Assembly (NCBI GenBank): GCA_017302895.1
Contig: JAFLBV010000001.1
Span: forward strand, 1,783,001-1,847,000
Direction of reading: 5' to 3'
Length of the DNA: 64,000 nt
Source of the DNA: Ignavibacteria bacterium
Lineage (GTDB): Bacteria > Bacteroidota > Ignavibacteria > Ignavibacteriales > Ignavibacteriaceae
The notes beneath the pieces were generated by a model, which was not told the DNA's origin, made no database searches, and saw nothing but the letters and a program-made list of their open reading frames with translations. Shown here in pieces: positions 27,041 to 34,852 of this stretch; position 1 is the stretch's first letter, and each line of letters begins with the position of its first letter. A program made the translations under genes and the position numbers.

Positions 27041-27068
27041 TTAGGTATTAGGTGTTAGGTATTAGGTA
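27041..27068. repeat. four tandem copies of a 7-bp unit TTAGGTR
   Basis: TTAGGTA, TTAGGTG, TTAGGTA and TTAGGTA run head to tail directly after the tRNA CCA end, followed by a partial unit. This is at the junction between core chromosome and island. Confidence 0.85.
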
Positions 27069-27084
27069 TTAATTGGGTTTTAAT

Positions 27085-27533
27085 TCACTTCTCGCCGACT
27101 ACAGTAATACTGAATATTCCCGCACCGCTTTCCCTGAATTCTTTTAATGCTGCCTCATCAAGATACTTTTGAAGCAGATCATCGGGAAGTGTAATCCGTT
27201 TGCTTTTCTTTATTTCGATGTTTTTGAATCCGGCATTTTTTATTACTTCAAGATATTCTTCCCGCTGAAGAGCACCGGCTACACAACCCGCGTAGAGAGT
27301 TGCAGACTCTTTCAACTCATCCCTAAGCTCTCCCTGAAGCACCACATCCGACATGCAGAAATGTCCACCCGGTTTCATTGTTCTGTAAACTTCACTGAAT
27401 GCTTTTTCTTTGTCGGGAACAAGGTTCAGTACACAGTTTGATACAATTACATCAGCGAGTCCATCATCAAATGGAATCTCCAAATGTCCCATCAAAAAAA
27501 TGATATGGCTTTTCTTTTTTTTGTAAACAAATT
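27085..27533 (-). pseudogene. 5'-truncated remnant of an arsM-like methyltransferase
   Basis: The C-terminal half (about 130 residues, from GLADVIVSNCVLNLVPDKEK to the stop) matches the intact ArsM at 43596-44402 with few changes. 118 nt are identical (27339-27456 versus 43850-43967). Upstream the frame continues with an A-rich insertion (KKKKSH in place of the GDIEK region), and similarity ends near 27530 after an AAACAAATTCAA match. The SAM-binding motif I and the cysteine-rich N-terminus are gone, so it cannot work as a methyltransferase. Same orientation as the intact copy 16.5 kb away. The 5' limit is approximate. Confidence 0.85.
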
Positions 27534-27660
27534 CAAGAAAAGTTTCAAAAAAAGTTTTTTAATGCTATTTTTTGCATCAGTTACCTCTTGAAACTGACAA
27601 ATCGACACTTTGGAGCGAGCCTTTTCTAAAATCGTTTATCTGCCAACATTCTGATTCTTA

Positions 27661-28974
27661 TTAAATTAAAATTTGCTTAAGATATTCATATAGAGCGCTA
27701 CCGATAGTGGAAGTTCCGATCGCAAATCCAGATTCTTTCAAGATATCAAAAACTGATTTTAGAGATGATTGATTAGTGATGTCGAGTGATTTTATGGTCT
27801 CTTTTATCTGTGGTGCAATATTGCCGTGATTCACAGGGTGATCATTGTCGTATTGTATAAGTGCTTCAATTTTCTTTTCAGGGGGCATTTCATCAAGCAG
27901 TAGTCGAATAAGTTTGAGCAAAGAGTCATTCATAACAGAATGACTAAAAATACCACCATGATTTTCACCAATTATGTTAATTTGAGCATTCTCTCCAATT
28001 GGTCCATTAAACATAACACTTGGGTTTTTAGTAGATGAATCCTTTTTTGTTTTATCCTTCATGATATTATCTCCAAATTGTTTGATACCATTTACGATTA
28101 TAATGTTAGCTTCTTCAAAAAGATTATATTCTCCTTCATTAGCATATAAGGGATCTAAATGCAACTTCGATAATTCTTCACTGAATTGATTCTTCAAACC
28201 ATATAAATCAATGAATATCTTATCAATGGATTTAATTATAGTTTTTATTTTAATTAAATTATCATCGGTAATGGAATCAAATCCACTTTCATAATCGAGT
28301 AGATGCACCCTCTGTTCGCAGAGTTCTTGCAATTTCCTTGCTTCGAAATCAAGTACAAGATATGGAATCCCCTCGACAAATAATTCATCATGCAGCGTTT
28401 TAAGGGGATCGGAATTATCATCAACATTGATTAGAAAGAGGAAGCGCGCTGCTAAAGACTTAAAGGTTGAAAAAGTTCCTTCTTTTGAGAATGCCATAAA
28501 GTCGGACTCTTTTATTTCTGATAGCTTTTTTTGATATTTGCTTATAAGTTTATCGGTTTTCTGATCATATTTATCCGAAAATGATATTATCTTTTGACAA
28601 GACTTAAAGAAATCATCTGCCTCGATAAAAGATATATATTTCCTAAAGTAATAAAGATCTAACAGGGATTCGTCATTAAAATCAGCGATAGTTTTTTCGT
28701 ACCATTTTTTTCCAAATTTAGGAGCTAGGCTGTCGGCTATTGATAACATCCCCTTACTCCGTTTCGTATGAACTTGATGATACTCGCTTGCTGCCGTCTT
28801 ACTTAGAAATAATAATAAGTTGCCCGGATGAACTAAGCAATCAACATCTTGGGAACTAGAGAAGGATGTTTTTAAACTTCTATTCCATAATATCCATTCA
28901 ACTTTACAGATATCAGAGAGTAACGCTCGAAGAGGTTTTAATTTTTTATCGGTTAAGTGCCTTAAATTTTTCAT
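27661..28974 (-). CDS. unknown island protein, 437 residues
   Basis: Mostly helical and lysine-rich. Near residue 325 a short glycine-rich beta-like segment (GPIGENAQINIIGENHGGIF) separates the large N-terminal part from a C-terminal helical module of about 100 residues. Such glycine/asparagine turns followed by a small helical domain occur in adaptor regions of bacterial conflict proteins, but I cannot assign a family. AT-rich and last on the island strand. The ATG at 28974 starts MKNLRHLTDKK. Confidence 0.65.
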   Translation of the reverse strand: MKNLRHLTDKKLKPLRALLSDICKVEWILWNRSLKTSFSSSQDVDCLVHPGNLLLFLSKTAASEYHQVHTKRSKGMLSIADSLAPKFGKKWYEKTIADFNDESLLDLYYFRKYISFIEADDFFKSCQKIISFSDKYDQKTDKLISKYQKKLSEIKESDFMAFSKEGTFSTFKSLAARFLFLINVDDNSDPLKTLHDELFVEGIPYLVLDFEARKLQELCEQRVHLLDYESGFDSITDDNLIKIKTIIKSIDKIFIDLYGLKNQFSEELSKLHLDPLYANEGEYNLFEEANIIIVNGIKQFGDNIMKDKTKKDSSTKNPSVMFNGPIGENAQINIIGENHGGIFSHSVMNDSLLKLIRLLLDEMPPEKKIEALIQYDNDHPVNHGNIAPQIKETIKSLDITNQSSLKSVFDILKESGFAIGTSTIGSALYEYLKQILI

Positions 28975-29119
28975 AATTATTGCTCATAAATAAATATGTA
29001 GATCGAATAAAGTTGTCCATGGTAAATAATTTACTAGTAAAATGTTCAATTAGTTCACGTAGCTTGAAAGAGTTAAATACATAATTTGTATGGATGAGAA
29101 TGTTTAGGACAATAATCGA

Positions 29120-29443
29120 TTATTTCGTTAAGATAGATTTGTGTTGATCAACAGCATCATTATGTTTCTGAGACTCGGCAATTTCTATGAATGACCTCTC
29201 TAAGATATAATTGTCCTCACTCTCTTCTATTTCAAGGCTAAAAAGACAATCTGAACTTTGAAAATTGCGAAGTTGGTTCTTTTTTAAAAGATACATCTCT
29301 GAGCAGTTCATGCTCAGCAGTAGTTGTCTGGCATTTACAGTTATATGCTTGTTTATTACATTTTCCTTGTGGAAATGATCAAAGAGAGCCTAAGTAAGTT
29401 TTGATTTTCCGGTGGAACTTGCGCCAATAACTGTTATTTTCAT
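29120..29443 (-). pseudogene. P-loop NTPase remnant with an in-frame stop
   Basis: Translation from ATG 29443 gives MKITVIGASSTGKSKLT, a clear Walker A (GASSTGKS), then a TAG at 29390-29392. The same frame then stays open for another 89 codons (ALFDHFHKENVINKH onward) to a TAA at 29120. A single C-to-T change (CAG to TAG) explains the break. At 107 codons in total it is also short for an ATPase, with no Walker B seen. Most likely a decayed defence or kinase gene; recoding is unlikely. Confidence 0.7.
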
Positions 29444-29672
29444 CGTAGTATAAACTAGTTATAACGTGAATAAATATAATTGTAAAAATAAACAAAATTC
29501 TATCAAAAAAACAAAATGTATCTAAGACCAAGTAAGATTAGCACGAAACTTTTCGTTTTATTTTCTACATGACTGTTGCTTGGAAATACAGCCCGTTGAT
29601 ACCTAGTTGGAGTCTCTTTGGGGTCTTACTGTTAACTTATTTCTTATGACTATAAAAGCACAATCAATGTAA

Positions 29673-31103
29673 TCATTTTAATAGTATTTTTAAACTATCT
29701 ACGCTCGTTTTTATAAATTTATCAAATTTCATAAAATCCATTTTGCCTTTATAGTTTTCTATTTGCTCAATTAGTTCCTTTATCGCGGGAGTTGTAACAA
29801 TTGGTTTTATTAATGCAATCAATTCTTTATATTTATCTTGACAGAGTGCGAATTGCAATTTACTAGATATATCAGAATCATTAAATGCAAGGACGGCTAT
29901 ATTTGCTTGAAAAGAAGAGAACTTTGAGATTAATTCCAAATATATGGGCTGCGCATCAACTGCTACTCCATTTCCATTCGTAAGGAAAGATTCAACCAGA
30001 ATGTAGACATATTTCTTATTAAGTGCTTTTGGTACTTTAGGTGGATCTCCAATCAGCCGGAAAAGTTGCCTTGCGAATGTTGGCTCATTGTAAAAGTTGT
30101 TAATTCCTCTATGGGCTGAACCTAGATTTTGGATGGCTGTTTCGATATCGACTGCTCGTAAATCCTCAGGAATGTAGCTTTCAGCGTTTACCAGTTGTAA
30201 AAATTCAATAGCGAGTTTTTTTTCATGTTGGTCATTATTGGCCACGAAATTTCCATATTTGAGGCCAAATGCATATTTGGTATTTTCATCTACACGATCC
30301 CATAATAATGGAAGCAATTTATTGATATTTTGTAAAGTTGTGCTGTCTGTATCTGGTTTTGTATAAATACCAAATAAGCCAGATGCAAGATTATTGATCT
30401 GTTCTTGCATAAGATTAGTAAAAAAAACTGCTATTTGATGAGCCTCCATTGTGGAAATGGACGTAGATTTTATACTACCAAGTAATTTTTTAATTTCTAT
30501 TGTTATATTCGACATTGGTAAAGAAATTACTTCTTTAACACACGTCTCAAGCCAAGAAATTAGTTGTAATCCTGTTATCTGATTTTGATTGGGGTGAGCG
30601 GCGCTTGCCCAATTTCTCATAAAATTAATATACTCGAGATGCTTAAACCCAAGCTCCGATATCAGACCGATTTCTTTTGAACCTTTTATTAAATCATAGT
30701 CGTCAACTTTGGATAAGTCATTCTCATCCTTCAATCTTTTCCTTTTTTCGCCGGTAACAGCATTGTCATAAAAATATTCTAAGTCGTATTGAACTACCCT
30801 CTTTCTTATCTGTAAAATTGTCTCATCCCATAAATAATTAAGGGCAGCATCGAAAAGACCAGATGCCACCGCTGCTATAAATTTGGAAAGGTATAATGAT
30901 TGGCTTTTTTCGATAAGATCTATTTTGACAATCACCCCCTCGAGATTATTGAAAACGACTATTCTTTGTGACACATCAACAAATATACCCTCTGAGGGCA
31001 AGTTGTTTTGCTCTAAAAATTTTATAAGTCCTCCTTCGAAATTACGAAGTTGAATATCATAATTTTTGGTCTGCGATACTTGAATTTTGTTTTTATTGGC
31101 CAT
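29673..31103 (-). CDS. unknown island protein with a HEPN-like RNxxxxxH motif
   Basis: About 476 residues from ATG 31103, chosen because GGAAGAG lies just upstream; an in-frame extension to 31187 would swallow that site. Residues 163-170 read RNWASAAH, fitting the R-x4-6-H pattern of HEPN ribonucleases, in a helical context (EYINFMRNWASAAHPNQN). The C-terminal half is helical without a known motif. A HEPN toxin or RNase role is inference from this single motif. Its neighbours are restriction genes upstream and an ATPase remnant downstream. Confidence 0.6.
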   Translation of the reverse strand: MANKNKIQVSQTKNYDIQLRNFEGGLIKFLEQNNLPSEGIFVDVSQRIVVFNNLEGVIVKIDLIEKSQSLYLSKFIAAVASGLFDAALNYLWDETILQIRKRVVQYDLEYFYDNAVTGEKRKRLKDENDLSKVDDYDLIKGSKEIGLISELGFKHLEYINFMRNWASAAHPNQNQITGLQLISWLETCVKEVISLPMSNITIEIKKLLGSIKSTSISTMEAHQIAVFFTNLMQEQINNLASGLFGIYTKPDTDSTTLQNINKLLPLLWDRVDENTKYAFGLKYGNFVANNDQHEKKLAIEFLQLVNAESYIPEDLRAVDIETAIQNLGSAHRGINNFYNEPTFARQLFRLIGDPPKVPKALNKKYVYILVESFLTNGNGVAVDAQPIYLELISKFSSFQANIAVLAFNDSDISSKLQFALCQDKYKELIALIKPIVTTPAIKELIEQIENYKGKMDFMKFDKFIKTSVDSLKILLK

Positions 31104-31354
31104 AGTCTCTTCCTTTTTTGATTTCAAGTTAAAAGAGCAGTTTTTTTGAATAACATGCTTATCGTATAAGTACTGCCTCAAATTCAACTGTCAGAATATT
31201 CTTTGCGTTCCTAAAAAAAACTACAAAAAAATGCTAAACATCAGGTTTTTAACTCCTTTTTCTTATTTCCTGTCCCTTACTATTTTCCTTGCTGTCGAAT
31301 TTCAAGTCATCACATCTATACTAAAAATAAAATAGTTTTGGCGAAGCTTTCTGT

Positions 31355-32320
31355 CTAATCTTCCATTCTGGCTTCACCCGGCAATGTTGCCCGTATGGTG
31401 TTCTTAAGTTCTTGTGAAAATTGTTCCAAACCCTTGGGTGTGTTTTCCCATAAAACGGTTAAATGATGATTTGTGTCAAAGTGGGTGGATTTTTCTTTAT
31501 CATTAAATACGATTTTTTCGCAAATGTAAATCACAGGTAATCCCAAACCTTCAGCATAGCCGGCTTCCCAGTATGCACCGTTATTTCCATGGGTAAGATC
31601 TGATATCAAAAACTTCGACCTTCTTATCTCAACCCTTAATTTATCATCAATTAATCCGGCTCTTTTTTCTTCATCAAGTTTCCTAATTTTAAATCCTGTT
31701 TGCGCCACGGCTGGTTTAATTACATCATTAAAAATGGTATTCAGGGGTTCTTCCCCGAATTTCATCGCCATAAACGCCAATCGGCTGTTTTTATTGGAGC
31801 GTTGCAACTCATCATAATAATCCCACCCGGCAAATGTTAAACCAATACATAAAGGACCTGTCAATTGCATGTCAGTAAGATATCCACTTGAACGGAGATG
31901 ATCGACAACATACAAAACACCTTTAGAATCAGTCGTTCCAAGGATGGATTCTGCTTCTTCCCATTGAATTTCAAGCAACTCAGAAGTTTTTTTAAGATTA
32001 TCACCCAACCAGAGAATTAAATTATTGGCTTGTTCTTTTGGCTTGGGTTCAACAAAAGGCTCTAATAATTTGTTTAAGACTCCAGAATCGATGTAGACAA
32101 ATTGGTTGTTTGGCAATTGATGGTGTTTAATCCAATAGCTTAATGCCTGTGTTTTTGTATTTAGCTCACTGTTATCAAAAATAACTGCTGCTATACGTGT
32201 TATCTCATATTGGCCGCATTTATAACAAATAACCCTAAATTTATCTCTTCCCGATAACTCCTCTGTTTTAACTTCTAACTTACAAATTGGACATCGACTT
32301 TTTTCATTATAATTCATCAT
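31355..32320 (-). CDS. zinc-ribbon / nucleoside 2-deoxyribosyltransferase-like protein coupled to the restriction operon
   Basis: About 321 residues from ATG 32320. An N-terminal zinc ribbon has C10, C13, C32 and C35 (CPIC, CYKC). The middle region looks like a winged helix (about 135-172). The C-terminal domain (about 180-310) shows FMAMKFGEEPLNTIF, then SKFLISDLTHGNNGAYWEAGYAEGLG, the nucleotide-binding and catalytic-glutamate (E252) pattern of the nucleoside deoxyribosyltransferase/TIR-like superfamily. Such domains degrade NAD or nucleotides in several defence systems. The ribosome-binding site GGGGAGAG lies inside the 3' end of hsdM-S, and the start is 2 nt after its stop, so it is co-translated. 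Confidence 0.75.
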   Translation of the reverse strand: MMNYNEKSRCPICKLEVKTEELSGRDKFRVICYKCGQYEITRIAAVIFDNSELNTKTQALSYWIKHHQLPNNQFVYIDSGVLNKLLEPFVEPKPKEQANNLILWLGDNLKKTSELLEIQWEEAESILGTTDSKGVLYVVDHLRSSGYLTDMQLTGPLCIGLTFAGWDYYDELQRSNKNSRLAFMAMKFGEEPLNTIFNDVIKPAVAQTGFKIRKLDEEKRAGLIDDKLRVEIRRSKFLISDLTHGNNGAYWEAGYAEGLGLPVIYICEKIVFNDKEKSTHFDTNHHLTVLWENTPKGLEQFSQELKNTIRATLPGEARMED

Positions 32321-32322
32321 AT

Positions 32323-34842
32323 TCACTCTCCCCACACCTTAGCTATTTTGGCTTTTATTTTTTCCTCGAAAATAGGAATCAATTTTTTGTTTGAATTAAT
32401 GAGTAATCGTTCAGCATCAATAGAGTTTGCAATCTCTTTTTGAACTTCAAATGTGGGTTTCGGGATTTTTATCTTTGAAAAGTAATCCCAGGTTACCCGA
32501 GGTAGTTGTGATCCTTTTAAACCCTTTAAAACTTCTCGATTAAATTCATCACTCCTCAGATAGAAGTTGTAAAATCGGATATCAGATTCATAATTCAAAG
32601 GCGTAAGAACAAAAATATCTGTTGAGCAAATTCCGTCAAAATCTGCGAGCCAAACTTTGTTTAGATTTGGCCGTAACTTTCCATAAAGAATTTGGTATTT
32701 TGAAAAACAAATTTTTGTACTTTTAACCTCATTGAAATTGACTGAAGTTGTTCCAATTAACTCTCCTGTGTTCTTAGAAATATTTTCTAGCCCAACATAC
32801 TTTACGGTACCACTATGGAACTGAGGTTCAATAGTCAAAGATTCTTTTTTTAGTATTTCTCCCAACTCCACCATTTCCCAGCTCGGGTCAATTTCTATTT
32901 GAGGTTTATAGTTTTCTACGACTTGGCGGGCACCATCAATTATTTTTTGCCAACCTTCTATCTCAGCAACTATTTCCTTTTGTATTTCGAGTGGTGGGAG
33001 TGGGATTTGGAAATTTGCTACAAAATCCCTGTTTACTCCTCGAACACCAATACCCTGAGCACTAGCATCTATTTGATTTGAAATATGAGAAGAAATTGCA
33101 TATAAGTATCTCCCATCCAATAAGCCATTCGGAATCAGTGCAGTTAAATCCTGATTGATTGCATAATCGTCGTTAGCGTACGCATATTTGCCAACTGAGA
33201 CTCTTGTAATGAGAATTACTGAACCCTTGGGTGCAATTTTGGAAGATGACTCAACTAAGGCTTTCTCTGTAATTAATTCAAAGCCAGTAACTCGCATCAG
33301 ATCACTAATATGTTTGGAAGAAATCCATTTTATTGTCCCTTTTCCCCAATATTCACTATTCTGCTTTGAGGGTGTACCGCCTCCGACAATATCACATGTT
33401 TCACCGATTCTAACTAATGGGAAATGACTGATTATTTGTAATTGTGGTTTATACCTTTCTCCACCCAAGCCCCATTCGCCATTTCCACCGACCTTTTCTT
33501 TTGTTGCAAGCACCATGTTTATGTAAGAATCTGCATCAAACTCTGTATGATTAAGAATGCTTTGTGCAAAATCTTTAACTGCATTCGCGACAGTCGGGAG
33601 TTCACTTTTATCATTTGCAAGTCTTTGTGCACCAAGGTCGAAGCCGTCATTTTCCACTTTTGCAAAGAGAATTTTATCTGTCCTTTTCGCAAGTGTTTTA
33701 TCCATCAGCAAAATGGAAGTTTTTACTCCACTGTATGGATTGAACACTCCTGCGGGTAAAGAAATAACCGCGTATAAATAATTTTCGACCAGCATCTTTC
33801 TTAAGCTTTTATATGCGGTTCCGGATTGGAAAATAATTCCTTCCGGCACGATGACCGCTGCTCTTCCGTTAGGTGTCAGGTGTTCTGCGATGTAATCAAC
33901 AAATAAAACCTCACTGCGACTGCTTTCAACCGAAAACCTTTTGTGTGGTTTAATTCCTCCTTTTGGAGACATAAATGGAGGATTTGCGAGGATAATATCG
34001 GAATGTTCGTTCCACTTCTCTTCACTTGTTAGAGTGTCATATTCGGAAATTTTAGGATCCGCAAATCCGTGCAGATAAAGATTTACAAGTGACAGCCTTA
34101 CCATATCAGGAGAAATATCGTATCCTTTTATATTTAAAGCAAGTCGAGTTCTTTCATCGGGAGTTAATTTATCACCGCGGTATCGTTCGCTGTTAATCTC
34201 GCCAAAGGAGAAGTCATTTTGTCCTTCTGAATTAAAATTACTTGAGTTGCTTTTAACGATATGTTTATACGATGAGATCAGGAAACCCGCCGTTCCACAT
34301 GCCGGGTCTAATATGGTTTCGTTCTTTTTTGGATCAACCAGATACACCATAAAATCTATGATATGCCTTGGGGTTCTGAATTGCCCCGCGTCTCCCTGGC
34401 TTCCAAGCACGGAAAGAAGATATTCAAATGCATCTCCCAATCTTTCCGAGTGATCGTAGTTAAATTCGTCTATGGTTTTAAGAAAACTTTTGAGGGTTTG
34501 TGGGTCGCGGTAGGGGAGATAAGCATTTTTAAAGATATCCCTGAAAAGTTGTGGAATATTTGGATTTATGTTGAGCTTTTGTATTGCCTCTGAGTACAGA
34601 GTTAAAACTTCAAAACCACCCATACCCTGAGCCATAAGTTTTTTCCAACCGTACTGCTCATATTCACCCGAGAAGAATTTCCGCTCTCCGCCGAGTTCCT
34701 CGGCTTCTGCGTCCATGTCATCCATAAATTTATAAATAAGCGCAATCGTGATTTGCTCCACCTGGGACTTTGGGTCAGGCACTTTTCCTACCAAAATATC
34801 TCTTGCCGTATCGATGCGGCGTTTAGTTTCGTTATCTAACAT
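32323..34842 (-). CDS. hsdM: type I restriction-modification fused methyltransferase-specificity protein (HsdM-HsdS)
   Basis: 839 residues. The N-terminal helical domain and methyltransferase core have motif I DPACGTAGFL at 179-188 and catalytic NPPF at 287-290 (N6-adenine methylation). After GERYKPQ (about 461-467) a complete specificity subunit follows in frame: target-recognition domain 1 (about 475-615), a helical spacer (PPLEIQKEIVAEIEGWQ), domain 2 (about 655-810), and a second spacer (VQKEIANSID). M and S are usually separate genes, so this is a natural fusion. It starts 10 nt after hsdR. Confidence 0.92.
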   Translation of the reverse strand: MLDNETKRRIDTARDILVGKVPDPKSQVEQITIALIYKFMDDMDAEAEELGGERKFFSGEYEQYGWKKLMAQGMGGFEVLTLYSEAIQKLNINPNIPQLFRDIFKNAYLPYRDPQTLKSFLKTIDEFNYDHSERLGDAFEYLLSVLGSQGDAGQFRTPRHIIDFMVYLVDPKKNETILDPACGTAGFLISSYKHIVKSNSSNFNSEGQNDFSFGEINSERYRGDKLTPDERTRLALNIKGYDISPDMVRLSLVNLYLHGFADPKISEYDTLTSEEKWNEHSDIILANPPFMSPKGGIKPHKRFSVESSRSEVLFVDYIAEHLTPNGRAAVIVPEGIIFQSGTAYKSLRKMLVENYLYAVISLPAGVFNPYSGVKTSILLMDKTLAKRTDKILFAKVENDGFDLGAQRLANDKSELPTVANAVKDFAQSILNHTEFDADSYINMVLATKEKVGGNGEWGLGGERYKPQLQIISHFPLVRIGETCDIVGGGTPSKQNSEYWGKGTIKWISSKHISDLMRVTGFELITEKALVESSSKIAPKGSVILITRVSVGKYAYANDDYAINQDLTALIPNGLLDGRYLYAISSHISNQIDASAQGIGVRGVNRDFVANFQIPLPPLEIQKEIVAEIEGWQKIIDGARQVVENYKPQIEIDPSWEMVELGEILKKESLTIEPQFHSGTVKYVGLENISKNTGELIGTTSVNFNEVKSTKICFSKYQILYGKLRPNLNKVWLADFDGICSTDIFVLTPLNYESDIRFYNFYLRSDEFNREVLKGLKGSQLPRVTWDYFSKIKIPKPTFEVQKEIANSIDAERLLINSNKKLIPIFEEKIKAKIAKVWGE

Positions 34843-34852
34843 TCTTTCCTCT

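Noticed and set aside
29569..29649. A 26-codon plus-strand ORF rich in hydrophobic residues (starts MTVAWKYSPL), possible small toxin.
   Set aside because: No ribosome-binding site, no promoter, opposite strand to all island genes; chance is likely.
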